Part shown: positions 1 to 11,880 of the stretch, piece by piece | Numbering within the stretch: position 1 is the first letter of the stretch | Layout of the letters: each line of letters opens with the position of its first letter | From: Talinum fruticosum | Lineage: Eukaryota; Streptophyta; Magnoliopsida; Caryophyllales; Talinaceae | Reading direction: 5' to 3' | Assembly (NCBI GenBank): GCA_021018815.1 | Contig: JAITYX010000012.1 | Location: 9,535,001-9,599,000, forward strand | Length of the DNA: 64,000 nucleotides | Position numbers and translations under genes: made by a program | Notes under the pieces: generated by a model | What the model saw: the letters and a program-made list of their open reading frames with translations, nothing else | Database searches by the model: none | What the model was told of the DNA's origin: nothing

Positions 1-2534
1 TTATTAACACAAAATTAAAAGTAACAATAAAAGAAAACAAAGTAAATAAATAAATAAATAAATCAAAATAAATCAAAATAATAAAACAAATGAACCAGAT
101 TTTTTTAAAGAAACATCCGAGAAACGAAAAAAAAAAAAAAAAAGAAGAAGAAGGAAAGGCGGTTAAGATCGAAATAAACGAGGCAAGCTCGGCTTCAATC
201 CTTCACCTGCCTTTTTCCCTGCTTCCTCTCGCTTCCCTGTCTTTCCCTCTCGCCTCACCACCTTCTTGCTTGCCGTCGCACGGTCCGGCCACCGGACGCC
301 ACCCACGCCGGCCTGGCCGGCGCTAGGCGCCGCTCGGCGGCGCCCCTCTCACTCTCCCTCGCGCTACTGCTCTGTCTCTTCCTCGCGTGCTCGCTCGCGT
401 CCACGCTTCTTCCCTCTCGCCGGCGTCGCCTCCTTCGGCCCCAGCCACGACCGACGCCGGGCTGGAAGACCGGCGCCGGTCACCATTCTCTCCCTCTATC
501 TCTCTCACTCTCCCGCGCTCTCGCTCTCCGCGCGTTACGCGGGCGCGGCCCGGTTTCCCGCCGCGGGCCATTTCACAGCCAACCACCGAGCTGCTGCAAC
601 TGCCGGAGTCGCCGCCGGTGCTGGCCGGTGGCCGCTGAGTCCAGCTGTACCACCGTCACTCCACCCTCCTCTTGGCTGCCCTCTCTTGGTTTTGAAGGTA
701 AAACTCTAAACCCTAAATTATCAATTTCGTTATCTATTTGAGCAATTATAACTGTAAATTGAAGCATAATTAGAAATATATTTGTGGAGTAAACTCAAAG
801 ATTAATTTGGGAAAATCCGATTTGGTGTGAATAATCGAGTTGTGGCATCTCGATGGATTGGTTGTGTATTGTTGAATAAGAACAAATGTGATTCTCATGG
901 GGAGATTATGGATTAATGAATGAGTTTGGGAGATGCTTATTATAGAATTGGGTAAATTGATGGACTTATTATATGTTGGAAACGGTTATATTGAGCAAAT
1001 GAATGAGAATGTGTATGTAGAGAGTGAAATTAAGCAATGTGTAAGTGTAAAAGTGTGAGGGAGATTTGGGCATTAGGCACACCTAATAGTGGTTGTGAGT
1101 GTGAAATTTGTTGGGAACAATGCTTATGATCGTAGAATGGTATATGCATGAGTTTGAGCAATTTAGTAGATTATGAGACCTTCCCATGGAAGGGCATTTG
1201 ACGGATTAATTAATTATTTAACTATAAGTTTTGAGTGCGAGAGAAGGGAGAAGTGAGGAAGGAATTAAGAATAAGTGTTGTGTATATGTACACCATTTTT
1301 TCAATCCAAGTCATCTAGCAAATCGAATAACACCAACATCATTGGGTATTTAGTTAACCTAATCAACTCCTTTAATTAATATAAGTTGTATTCAATAATT
1401 GAATCGGAATCAACGCGAGTAAAGCTGAGTAATACAAACATTAGTTTAATCGATTTTCATACGAATGTATGAAGTGAAATAAATTGTGAAAGCTTATACA
1501 AATTCAAGCATTAAAACTCAAGAAAACATCATTAACCCTAGAAATCCATTTGAAGCGGAACTCGAGGCCACTTCGTTGCCGAGCAGTGCTGACTCCAAAT
1601 TTCTATAAAAGGGGAGAAACAAATACTCTCAATTCGAGTACGTTCATTGCCTGTACCCTTCGAAAATTCACATATTTCATCAAATCTCAACATTTCTCAT
1701 ATATATAACTAATAATGAATCATTTGCAAATCAAGTTTTGCCACCTAATCAAGTGGTCCCCGCCCAATCATCAATTATCGGGGCTTATGCCCATCAATTA
1801 TCAATCACCGGGGCTTATGCCCAACCCGCGCGGCTTCAACTCGGGTTCTCGGTCGGCCGGGAGGTGTGCACCTTACTAAGATCGTATCAATTATCAAGGG
1901 GTTCCACTTTCACATAATAACCAAGCAAGCAAGTTTTACTTATATTCTCTCCCCCGATTTCAAACTAAAATGAATTGAAATGCGCGCGCTCAATCAATAT
2001 ATTCTTCAAAGTTATTTTACGGTGCGGGAATGTTCGTGCGAGTTTCGACTCACTCTTCCAAATATTTTACTATTTTTGTTTTAGGAAGAAGCATGGGTGA
2101 ACAATCAACCATTTACTAAGTCCGACGAAGGCAAACCCTAGCCAGCTACGTGACACTCGCAAATCCGAAGGTACATAGACGCTCACGGTGATTTTACGTT
2201 CAACCGGGGTTAGGTATGGCCTTGGGAATTATTGTACGTCGTATATTAATTTGTGGACTAGACAAAAGTCTAGGTTGTATAAGTTTTGTGTTGCTAAACC
2301 GATGAACGGTATTTTGGGATGACCTAACTACTTGGGTAATAAGTAGTTACCCCTAACGACATTTTTGGAAATATAACGGTGGAGGCACAAATCGTACTTC
2401 ATTTAATCTCAATTATTTAGCCTTGTCCTATTTTTAGGACGGCGGTAACGCCTGCAATCGTTACCTTCAGCTGCGACCTTACGTAATAGTCCCTAATGAG
2501 GGAATTATTAAGTAATGGTGATTGGGGCGTTACG
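1..2534 (+). repeat. 5' LTR of Tekay-like element (partial)
   Basis: This stretch is a near-identical direct repeat of 6138-8676. Differences are mostly single substitutions and one-base indels, with a net length difference of about 5 bases. It ends with GCGTTAC just before the primer-binding site. It contains a GC- and CT-rich block at about 200-660 that gives spurious long ORFs, then an AT-rich stretch, then a TATA box. No coding function is supported. The first 200 or so bases of the LTR lie outside the window. Confidence 0.92.
1604..1611 (+). promoter_or_regulatory. TATA box of the 5' LTR promoter
   Basis: TATAAAAG in the second half of the LTR is repeated at the matching place in the 3' LTR (7743-7750). 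Transcription of the element is inferred to start about 25-35 bases downstream, marking the U3/R boundary. Confidence 0.6.
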
Positions 2535-2539
2535 AGATG

Positions 2540-2558
2540 TGGTATCGGAGCGAGGTTT
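2540..2558 (+). other. Primer-binding site for initiator tRNA-Met (Tekay-like element)
   Basis: The 19 bases beginning TGGTATC match the complement of the plant initiator tRNA-Met 3' end at 17 positions. The two mismatches (2547 and 2552) both fall where the tRNA complement has CAG. The site lies five bases after the LTR end, as expected for minus-strand priming. Confidence 0.85.
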
Positions 2559-3318
2559 AGAAATCACTTGTGAGCAATAGGATTTTAAGGTGTCATGATT
2601 TGACCTTTAGGAAAATTACGTGGCCATTATTTCCGCAAGTTGTTATTTTGGGATTTGTGGATATGGTGTAACTAATATTGAATTGATGTATACACTTTTG
2701 GGTTATGCTAGTGTAAACAACGTACTCGTACATGCATTTCATATGCTTTTAAGTTTGTAGTTGTAATTAAGTTCACAAAATTTGTTCCGGACGTATTATG
2801 AATCATTTGGGGTGATTTTAAGCCTTAATGTATATTGGTTGTACTCCGGCGTGTGGCCGTTGAGTTGTGTACTCCGAGCGTGTGACTCGTTGAGTGATAT
2901 TGTGGTTTTTATGCGGGGTTTTAAAGCTTTAAATTTATGGGATAGGCCATATTACAAACGGAACTCTGCCGAAATTTTTAGAAAATACCAAACTCTCTTA
3001 GGAAATCCCCTATGTTACCTTTAAGTTGGAATTAGAAATCAAGCCCGACATCCGAATAAGCCTTGGGAGTCCCTTTGATCGAGGATTCCTCAATCGATAA
3101 GAATCCCGAGAGAATGATAATCTAATGTGCAATTGGGTATTGCGATCATATAAGCACAATGAAAGCGTGAGTTACCTAAATATGTTTTATATTAGAAGTT
3201 GTAAGCAACTTGATTCATCGGAGAGGGGAAAAGATATTTGCACTGAGGAAAAAGAGGTTTAGGGATATATTATAGCAATGGACATATGGTGAAGCACAAT
3301 GAAAAATGAGGTTGTAAG

Positions 3319-3672
3319 ATCACTTGGGATAACTTTACGGAAGAGTTAGAGCTAAATTTTAACCACTTGCAATTCATGTATGAAAAGAATGGGGGTTCAT
3401 AGAGTTAAAAATGGACTACAATGGTAGAGTACGCTAATAAACTTATGGAGTTATCTAGGTATGACTCGGACCTAGTCGTTATTGATAAAGTGGAGATGTT
3501 AAGGCTTGAGGAAGGCTTGGCCTATTATATTCGACATTAACTCGATGGTGATCTATCAAAGACTCGTCAAGGATTGTACGAGAGAATAGTAAACGTAGAG
3601 GCTGAACGAGCAAAGAGTGGACTAAGGGTTTTAAATTCCGGAGACTCAAAGGGAGCTGAACAACACAAGTGA
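3319..3672 (+). pseudogene. gag remnant of Tekay-like element
   Basis: Mostly one frame, interrupted by stops, gives a Retrotrans_gag-like segment. It begins ITWDNF, continues with EYANKLMELSRY, then EEGLAYYIRH, then GLYERIVNVEAER. These are the usual landmarks of plant Gypsy gag: capsid-like core, EYA..F.ELSRYAP-type motif, and a basic helix. In-frame stops occur near 3400 and 3538. The zinc-knuckle region is not recognisable. The 2559-3318 stretch upstream is an untranslated leader or decayed gag start in which I recognise nothing. Confidence 0.7.
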
Positions 3673-3899
3673 GAGTATAGTTCAAGCGAAACATGTTACT
3701 AGTTTCCAACAGAGGTCACTCATTGATCATCCCTGAATCTTGGGGAAAATGTTGCCAAACAAATCACGCCCGCATCAAATTGTTGAATGGGTGGTAATAA
3801 ATGTATGTGGGTGGTAGCCTTGAATATTTAGTAAACACTTTCTTACGAGGACAGAAAGTTGTGGAGAAGGGAATTGTCGAGCCCTAATGATACCCTGTG

Positions 3900-4335
3900 A
3901 AGAGATACTCTAGAAGTTGAAGATAATGCTACCCACAACTCAAATTCTTACCTTGCTTATGGAAGGTAAAAAGTATATCATCCATAGTGAGACATTTAAA
4001 AACAGGTTAGGATGCGTATCAATACAAGACGATAAGGTCATAGCTTATACATCTCAACAAGCTGGAACTATGTGCAAAGACATATCCTACTCACGAATCT
4101 AAATGGGCTACTTGTTGTTTTGCTTTAAATAATTGGAGGCATTACTTGTATGGGGTAACATGTAAGAATTATATTGATCATCGAGTTTGAAGTACATTTG
4201 TACCCAAAGGAAGAACAATGCGGGGCAATGCTTGTTAGTAGAATGATTTACGGACTATGACGTACAAATATAGTATCACCTAGTGAAAGTAAATATAGTG
4301 GCAAACGCGGGAGTACGGAGACAAAACACAAGTTT
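3900..4335 (+). pseudogene. RNase H remnant of Tekay-like pol
   Basis: An open stretch at 3917-4102 carries the Gypsy RNase H core: a run with YIIHSETFKNRLGCVSIQ, then KVIAYTSQQ. After a stop, WRHYLYGVTC and a DH pair follow at 4130-4190, then a decayed ADALSR-like end at about 4305-4330. The first catalytic Asp position (usually HSDAS) reads SETF here, so the active site is lost. Protease and the RT palm domain should precede this but are missing between about 3690 and 3900, an internal deletion. Confidence 0.75.
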
Positions 4336-4917
4336 GAATGTAATAATGACAACTTAGCTCGTGGTTATATGAGATTTCCACAACACAAATATTGTGTCGG
4401 TCTCGCATGGGCAAATGAATGGGTTCCTAACTGCGATAGAGGTGTAATACATAATCATAAGGGCAATCGGTTAATCCAAAACGATGATGTTAGGATGAAA
4501 GGATTAAGAAAAAAAAAAGATTAAAAGGAAAAATCTCCTGGTTTCAAGGAATACACGAGGATGGAACCTAAAGGTTTCAGAATCAATTTTATGTACTTGA
4601 AGAAAGAGGAATTGAAAAGGAAAATTCTTGAGGAGACACACAATACACGATACTTTATTTAGGAGGAACAAAATGTATATCGACCTCAAACGATATTTTG
4701 GAAGGAACAATATGAATGAAAATATCATAGAATATGCGAGATAAGGGGTTGACTTATCAAGTGGTTAAACCCGAACTTTTGAGAATATGAGAAAGGGACA
4801 TCAACGTCCTGTTGGTAAGTTGAGATCGTTGGGGATTTCTATCCGGAAAGGAGGTTCAATTTCGATGGACTCTGTCAAGAGATTACCCCTTAACTACTTC
4901 AAAGAAAAAGGCTATAT

Positions 4918-5340
4918 AGGCGATTGTTGGTCGGTTTACTAAAACTATGTGTTTTGTACCAACACATGACACATGGAACGTAGAGATACTAACACGAGTG
5001 ATATGTTAAAAGTTATGAGGTTATATGGAATATCGAAGAGCATCATATCAAGATAGTGACAAAAGGTTTCACATGAAATTTTTGGGAAGTCCGATGGCAA
5101 GATTTCGGGATCGAATTGAGTTTTAGCGGTTTGTATCATCCGGAACTAAACGAGCAAGCCGAGAAAAGTAAATCAAATATGAGAAGATATACTAAGAACA
5201 TGTATATTCGACTTTTAAGGAAAATTGGGAACTGATTTATCTTTGGTAGACTTATCCTATAACACAATTATCAAGTCATCGTTAAAATTATTCCGAGTGG
5301 GGCATTGCATTGAAGAAAATACGAGAATCCCATCATATAG
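4918..5340 (+). pseudogene. Integrase core remnant of Tekay-like pol
   Basis: Translation gives decayed Gypsy integrase landmarks in order: a VGRFTKTMCFVP stretch (usually VDRLTKSAHFIP), a degenerate MEKLAR.Y...I..LHG region, a segment matching SDRD.RFTS.FW, and LSLVDLSYNT (usually LPL.EFAYNNSY). Several stops and frameshifts interrupt it and the DDE residues are not all intact. The HHCC zinc-binding region that should lie just upstream (about 4340-4900) is not recognisable. Confidence 0.65.
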
Positions 5341-5504
5341 AAGTGAGTTGAACGACGCCTTGACTATAAGCCGAGTGGACCTAAGGAACAATTGTAAAGA
5401 TTAGCAAGATTTAAGACCACATCAAGAAAACTTAAAGCGACAAGCGAGCTATATAGATAAAAGTGTTTTTAAAGTGTCTCCACTTGGAAGGGGGTCAAAG
5501 ATGC

Positions 5505-5920
5505 AAAGTTAAGGAAAATCAAGTCCTAGGTATATTGGACTATATGAGGTTATAAAGAAGTGCAAGCCAATAGCTTATATACATATGGCCATTTCATCTC
5601 AACCCAAATATGAGAATAACATTTTTCATATCTAGCAGCTCGGATAGTATATACCCATTCCAAACCATCATGTGGTGACAGAGTTACTAAAAATCATTGA
5701 AAATTCAATATGTGAAAAGCTTCGAGTGCAAATATTGGATTACGGGGCAAGGAACTCCGTAATAAAAAGCATTCCTTTGGTGGAAATACTCTGGACTAAT
5801 CATACATCCTCGGAAGCCACATGGGAAATCGAAGAAAATATGAGAAATACTTACCCTCACTTATTTTAGGGTAAGTTGCAAACCTCATTACAGAAGCTCA
5901 AGTTTCGAGGACGAAACTTA
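5505..5920 (+). pseudogene. Integrase C-terminus and chromodomain-like tail of Tekay-like element
   Basis: A GPY/F-like segment (SPRYIGLYEVI) is followed by an open stretch at 5672-5869. That stretch ends with the chromovirus tail pattern: VQILDYG, IPLVEILWTNH, EATWEIEENMR, then YPHLF. This matches the chromodomain-like (CHDCR) C-terminus of plant chromoviruses, thought to steer integration by binding chromatin. A further FEDET motif lies just before the PPT. This tail is better preserved than the rest of the interior. Confidence 0.8.
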
Positions 5921-5924
5921 TTTT

Positions 5925-5935
5925 AAGGGGGAAGA
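5925..5935 (+). other. Polypurine tract of Tekay-like element
   Basis: AAGGGGGAAGA lies one base before the TGTAAC start of the 3' LTR. This is the expected plus-strand DNA priming site. Confidence 0.8.
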
Positions 5936-5936
5936 C

Positions 5937-8676
5937 TGTAACAACCCGACCCTCAATCACATTATTTATTTTAAATCACATTATTTATTTTATTAATTAC
6001 ACTATTTATATAATCGAGCGCGTGCACTTCAATTCGATGTTTTATATTTACATTATTTTTATATATGTGTTATGCGGCTAAGGCGACGAAGTGGCCCTAA
6101 TAAAAATTTCATAATAAGATTTTAATTTGTGAACATCATTATTAACACAAAATTAAAAGTAACAATAAAAGAAAACAAAGTAAATAAATAAATAAATAAA
6201 TCAAAATAAATCAAAATAATAAAACAAATGAACCAGATTTTTTTAAAGAAACATCCAGAAACAGAAAAAAAAAAAAAAAAGAAGAAGAAGGAAAGGCGGT
6301 TAAGATCGAAATAAACAGGCAAGCTCGGCTTCAATCCTTCACCTGCCTTTTCCCCTGCTTCCTCTCGCTTCCCCTGTCTTTCCCTCTCGCCTCACCACCT
6401 TCTTGCTGCCGTCGCACAGTCCGGCCACCGGACGCCACCCACGCCGGCCTGAGCCGGCGCTAGGCGCCGCTCGGCGGCGCCCCTCTCACTCTCCCTCGCG
6501 CTACTGCTCTGTCTCTTCCTCGCGTGCTCGCTCGCGTCCACGCTTCTTCCCTCTCGCCGGCGTCGCCTCCTTCGGCCCCAGCCACGACCGACGCCGGCTG
6601 GAAGACCGGCGCCGGTCACCATTCTCTCCCTCTATCTCTCTCACTCTCCCGCGCTCTCGCTCTCCGCGCGTTCTGCGAGCGCGGCCCGGTTTCCCGCCGC
6701 GGGCCATTTCACAGCCAACCACCGGCTGCTGCAAGCTGCCGGATTCGCCGCCGGTGCTGGCCGATGGCCGCCTGAGTCCAGCTGTACCACCGTCACTCCA
6801 CCCTCCTCTTGGCTGCCCTCTCTTGGTTTTGAAGGTAAAACTCTAAACCCTAAATTATCAATTTCGTTATCTATTTGAGCAATTATAACCGTAAATTGAA
6901 GCATAATTAGAAATATATTTGTGGAGTAAACTCAAAGATTAATTTGGGAAAATCCGATTTGGTGTGAATAATCGAGTTGTGGCATCTCGATGGATTGGTT
7001 GTGTATTGTTGAATAAGAACAAATGTGATTCTCATGGGGAGATTATGGATTAATGAATGAGTTTGGGAGATGCTTATTATAGAATTGGGTAAATTGATGG
7101 ACTTATTATATGTTGGAAACGGTTATATTGAGCAAATGAATGAGAATGTGTATGTAGAGAGTGAAATTAAGCAATGTGTAAGTGTAAAAGTGTGAGGGAG
7201 ATTTGGGCATTAGGCACACCTAATAGTGGTTGTGAGTGTGAAATTTGTTGGGAACAATGCTTATGATCGTAGAATGGTATATGCATGAGTTTGAGCAATT
7301 TAGTAGATTATGAGACCTTCCCATGGAAGGGCATTTGACGGATTAATTAATTATTTAACTATAAGTTTTGAGTGCGAGAGAAGGGAGAAGTGAGGAAGGA
7401 ATTAAGAATAAGTGTTGTGTATATGTACACCATTTTTTCAATCCAAGTCATCTAGCAAATCGAATAACACCAACATCATTGGGTATTTAGTTAACCTAAT
7501 CAACTCCTTTAATTAATATAAGTTGTATTCAATAATTGAATCGGAATCAACGCGATAAAAGCTGAGTAATACAAACATTAGTTTAATCGATTTTCATACG
7601 AATGTATGAAGTGAAATAAATTGTGAAAGCTTATACAAATTCAAGCATTAAAACTCAAGAAAACATCATTAACCCTAGAAATCCATTTGAAGCGGAACTC
7701 GAGGCCACTTCCGTTGCCGAGCAGCTGCTGACTCCAAATTTCTATAAAAGGGGAGAAACAAATACTCTCAATTCGAGTACGTTCATTGCACTGTACCCTT
7801 CGAAAATTCACATATTTCATCAAATCTCAACATTTCTCATATATATAACTAATAATGAATCATTTGCAAATCAAGTTTTGCCACCTAATCAAGTGGTCCC
7901 CGCCCAATCATCAATTATCGGGGCTTATGCCTATCAATTATCAATCACCGGGGCTTATGCCCAACCCGCGCGGCTTCAACTCGGGTTCTCGGTCGGCCCG
8001 GGAGGTGTGCACCTTACTAAGATCGTATCAATTATCAAGGGGTTCCACTTTCACATAATAACCGGCAAGCAAGTTTTACTTATATTCTCTCCCCCGATTT
8101 CAAACTAAAATGAATTGAAATGCGCGCGCTCAATCAATATATTCTTCAAAGTTATTTTACGGTGCGGGAATGTTCGTGCGAGTTTCGACTCACTCTTCCA
8201 AATATTTTACTATTTTTGTTTTAGGAAGAAGCATGGGTGAACAATCAACCATTTACTAAGTCCGACGAAGGCAAACCCTAGCCAGCTACGTGACACTCGC
8301 AAATGCGAAGGTACATAGACGCTCACGGTGATTTTACGTTCAACCGGGGTTAGGTATGGCCTTGGGAATTATTGTACGTCGTATATTAATTTGTGGACTA
8401 GACAAAAGTCTAGGTTGTATAAGTTTTGTGTTGCTAAACCGAGTAAACGGTATTTTGGGATGACCTAACTACTTGGGTAATAAGTAGTTACCCCTAACAA
8501 CATTTTTGGAAATATAACGGTGGAGGCACAAATCGTACTTCATTTAATCTCAATTATTTAGCCTTGTCCTATTTTTAGGACGGCGGTACGCCCTGCAATC
8601 GTTACCTTCCGCTGCGACCTTACGTAATAGTCCCTAATGAGGGAATTATTAAGTAATGGTGATTGGGGGCGTTACA
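5937..8676 (+). repeat. 3' LTR of Tekay-like element (complete, 2740 bp)
   Basis: It starts TGTAACAACCCGACC and ends GGGGGCGTTACA, giving terminal inverted TGTAAC/GTTACA ends. It repeats 1-2534. Its GC-rich block lies at about 6350-6800 and its TATAAAAG at 7743-7750. The bases just outside are AATAT; the matching left flank lies outside the window, so a target duplication cannot be checked. Confidence 0.92.
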
Positions 8677-9911
8677 AATATTCGATTGAGTCTCTCTTCT
8701 TCTTCTTCCATTCGTTGTTAGATGAAATCTTGTGCTAAGGCTTATTTAATTAGTCTGCTCGGGAGAGTTAGCCGTTGAGTCTTCAACATCTTTCGATAGG
8801 AGCTTTATAAGTCGGCTAGCCAGTTGTAATTGATAGTCTAAGGACTCAATTTTTGGACCATCTTAAAATAGTCGTTGTGCCTCTGTCCTAACTTCAAACA
8901 ACTTTTTTCCCCACTTTTGTAAATTGGAAAATCACATAGAAAAGAATGTTAGACTCATAAATAATAATTTTTCCAAAACACCTATAAACAAGGTTGTCAA
9001 TCGGTTCGTAGTTCCAAGATATTCGATTTTTCTATCCGGTAGAGCTTCAATGTCTGTATGAAGCCTTTGTTTTTCTTTTCTCTGAAATAATTCAACTTTA
9101 GAAATCCTGAAAAAACAATAAAGAATGGTTCTCAAAGTATAAACATACTTTGATCCAAAATTAGATTAGGATTAGTCTAACTAAAGAGTCTAATGACTAA
9201 TTATCCTTAATCTATTAATCTGAAATTTTCAAGTATAATTTTCAATATGTTCAAATTCTAGATATATCAAAAATCATATATAAATCATTCAATCTTAATG
9301 GGTACATGAGTTGTTTGGACATTTTCAATTACTCAACTTAGGCAACTTATAACGTAAAACATTATGGGTAATAATGAATTAAAGCGATTAATTGTAAGTT
9401 AGTTTGTGATGTTTTTTGTGATAAAATAGACATTTTAAAGGTGAAATATCTTAAACATACATGATGACTGATTCTGGCTAAGTGAATTAGTGAACGAGAA
9501 CTAAGTGGCACAGTCAAGCTTAGTTTGGTGATTGACCCAGTTTCTACTTTACGAAGTATAATTGAATCTAAGACTTTGACAAGTATTCTTTTATAGCTTA
9601 AGTTTTATTTCGATCAAGGATCAGTCATATTGAGTAAGATGATTTTCATAACATATGACTTAGTTCAATGAATTTCTTTTAGGATGTATCTTGGTTAATC
9701 CTAAATTTATATGAATGACTTGAATTCAAAACATGTAAAGAGAAGCCGGTCATACCCGAGTCTTTAGGTCGTGACCTTTTTATAGTGTGGGTCGTTAAAT
9801 TAAGTGAAAAGGACATTATGCCCTAAATGAAGGATGAAAAAAAGGAAAACGAGATATGTTAAACTCTCAACTTGAGGCTTCGAAAATAGCTCACTCTATA
9901 AAGTTCCGAAA

Positions 9912-9953
<42 letters not shown>

Positions 9954-10278
9954 CCTTTCTCTCTCTTCCATCGCTTTTATTTTCTCTCTCTAAATTCAAA
10001 TCTATTGTATGCTAAGTTGAGGAAAAAAGATACACATTTTAATGAAGATTGAAGCATCGTATGTATCATGTAAGCCATAAAAAAATTAGCATTTTTGTTT
10101 TGTTAATGGAGGTCGAAGATTTTTGCTTCAAAGTAAAATATTAAAAATTTTGTCTTTGTTTATCATTATTTTGAAGATTTTTGCTTCAAAGTGAAATCTT
10201 GAAAATGTTGTTTTTATTTATGAAAATTTGAAGAACTTTTCTTTAAAATTTCTTAAATTTCATGATTTTACAAATAAG
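8677..10278. other. Intergenic / old LTR debris upstream of the MULE
   Basis: No gene is visible. At about 9125-9230 the sequence GGTTCTCAAAGTATAAACA and its downstream bases match the interior of the minus-strand Copia LTRs (for example 11290-11360 and 20513-20590), in the same orientation but much more diverged. Neighbouring bits (about 8770-8860, AGCCGTTGAGTC) may belong to the same old solo LTR. The part from about 9990 is AT-rich and may be the MULE 5' leader. Confidence 0.45.
9915..9948. repeat. (CT)n microsatellite
   Basis: A perfect run of 17 CT units, followed by an impure CT-rich tail to about 9995. Confidence 0.9.
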
Positions 10279-10351
10279 ATGGGTGATTACAACTTGAAAG
10301 TGAAATTAAGGGGAACTTTAGAGGTAGTTGTTAAAGACCCAGGCGAGACCT
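10279..10351 (+). pseudogene. MULE transposase, N-terminal piece (before the Copia insertion)
   Basis: An ATG at 10279 opens a frame of 24 codons that stops only because the Copia LTR begins at 10352. The last five bases, GACCT, are the left copy of the Copia target duplication. Frame and sense continue at 21077, where the next codon is completed. The peptide (basic, beta-rich start ending VVVKDPGE) suits the N-terminal domain of plant Mutator-like proteins, though alone it would not be recognisable. I chose this ATG because it is the first in the continuing frame. Confidence 0.6.
10347..10351. repeat. Target-site duplication GACCT (left), Copia copy 1
   Basis: Identical to 21072-21076 on the other side. 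It lies inside the MULE coding frame. Confidence 0.88.
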
Positions 10352-11864
10352 TGAAGGTTTGCTCTTCGAGAGGCTAAGTCACCCTAGAGGGGTGAATAGG
10401 GTGATGGGGAAATTTAAACAAGTAATGGAAGAATAAAACTAGAAATGACTCGAGGAGAGTATGAGTTTAGATTGAACTCGGAAAAGTACTAACTCGAGAA
10501 AGTTACGTGGAAACCTTTTTGGGGTAGAAAACCACGGTCGGTGCTAATCCAAGCACCAAGTCAAATCCACTATTTTAAATCCACAAAATACAGTAGAAAG
10601 ACTCAATCAGAATTGCTCCCTTAGACAATTCCTTACAAGATTTTCCTAGACTCAAAAATTCCCTTATCGATCTAGTATTTCCTAAGCTGAGATAACCTTT
10701 ATAGTTAGGGACAAGCGAGCTGAGTTAACCCTTATAGCTCAGTCAAGGGACCTTACTTAGAAAGTAAGAATGAGTGTTTGTAACTGATTACAAGACCTTA
10801 CAACTCGGGAAGATGTTAAAGATAAAGTTGGAGTTGTAAGTAGAAGATTGAGTATGAATACAATGACTTTTGCTTAAGTACGTGTATTGACGAGTTGGTT
10901 CAGCAATCTTCAAGTCTTGAGAGTTGGCTTCTATTTATAGATAACCAAGCGAGACTAGCCGTTGTGATCTGTCTTCGACTGAAAGTCCTTTGTGACCGTT
11001 GCGATGGTCTTTTAAGTCACTCGGAAAATATCCGATGATCGTTGGACAATGGCTCTTGACTCCTTTGGAAGTCCCAATCCACTGGTGGTGTCCGAAAAGT
11101 AGGGTGGAAACCACCGTTAATCTTAGCGTTGCAGATTTTCGGTTTTGAAAACAGACAACCACGACACGATGTCCGGGCCTAGGTCGAAGTAGGAAAAACC
11201 TTGTCTCCAGGTGATTTGACATCTTGTAGCCGCTTACTTTTGTAATTCAAAAGTAACCTCGTTTGAATAACCTACAAAAGTAAATCGATTTGGTTCTCAA
11301 AGTATAAAATACTTTGGTCCAAGATTAGACACAAATAATAATTTAATTAAGATAATTAAGTGCGTAATTATCCGAGTCCTAAAAGAGTGGAATTTTATGA
11401 GTCTAATATCCATTATACTCAAATTCCATCTGATTCGAGTCTAGAAGTAAAGCAAGTCGGATAAAGAACATCGAGTGGAAAGACTTGATCTAGACTACCA
11501 ATGTTCAAAACAAGCATGCTTGACTTAGAAAGATGAATTAACACAATAATTCAATTAAACTTAGATCATGAATTCGGACTGAGTTTATGCACATTAGAGC
11601 AAATGTTTGAACATACAATATATCTAAGTGTTGTCCGAGTGACTCGGAAGCGTGTGCGAAGCAGTATGCTTTACGAGTAAGTCGAATTATGTGAGAACAT
11701 ATGCAATGGTTTTACGTAACACTCGAGAAAGATTCTATATCACTCGAGAAAAGTTTCTAAGATACTTAGAATGATTTGTAATCAAAACCTTATAAGAGAT
11801 GAAGTCTTATACCTGATTCCTTGATGGAACTCGGAATGATGTATATGTAAAGTCCGAGTCTTCA
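10352..11864 (-). repeat. 3' LTR of Copia copy 1 (1513 bp)
   Basis: On the plus strand it reads TGAAGGTTTGC...GAGTCTTCA. It is a direct repeat of 19615-21071. It differs from that copy by substitutions, small indels and a few tens of bases present only here. The retrotransposon sense is the minus strand. A TATA box in that sense is at 10932-10939 (TATAAATA). Confidence 0.92.
10932..10939 (-). promoter_or_regulatory. TATA box in the LTR of Copia copy 1
   Basis: TATAAATA on the minus strand, followed by AGAAGCC. The same box and context occur in copy 2 (32333-32340 and 41655-41662). In the other LTR of copy 1 (20194-20201) it reads TATAGATA, a weakened box in the LTR that would drive the element. 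Confidence 0.55.
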
Positions 11865-11880
11865 ATCTCCCCTTTTGATG
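11865..11880 (-). other. Polypurine tract of Copia copy 1
   Basis: On the minus strand the sequence is CATCAAAAGGGGAGAT directly before the LTR start TGAAGAC. Copy 2 has the same arrangement at 40723-40738. Confidence 0.8.

Larger units (their letters stand above)
1..8676 (+). mobile_element. Ty3/Gypsy chromovirus LTR retrotransposon (Tekay/Del type), left end truncated by window
   Basis: The element has direct LTRs (1-2534 and 5937-8676), a tRNA-Met primer-binding site just after the left LTR, and a polypurine tract just before the right LTR. Base 1 of the window aligns with base 6138, so about 200 bases of the left LTR lie outside. The interior is only about 3.4 kb. It keeps recognisable pieces of gag, RNase H, integrase and a C-terminal chromodomain-like segment in the Gypsy order, but protease and most of reverse transcriptase are missing. 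The chromodomain-like tail followed by a short acidic motif before the PPT, together with the very long LTRs, points to the Tekay/Del clade; that clade call is inference. Frames are broken throughout, so it is not autonomous. The left target duplication cannot be seen. Confidence 0.9.

Noticed and set aside
266..709. 147-residue ORF in the GC-rich part of the left LTR (and its twin at 6403-6846)
   Set aside because: It lies inside a non-coding LTR block. The two LTR copies give different peptides after one-base indels, and composition is Arg/Pro/Ser as expected from CT- and GC-rich DNA.
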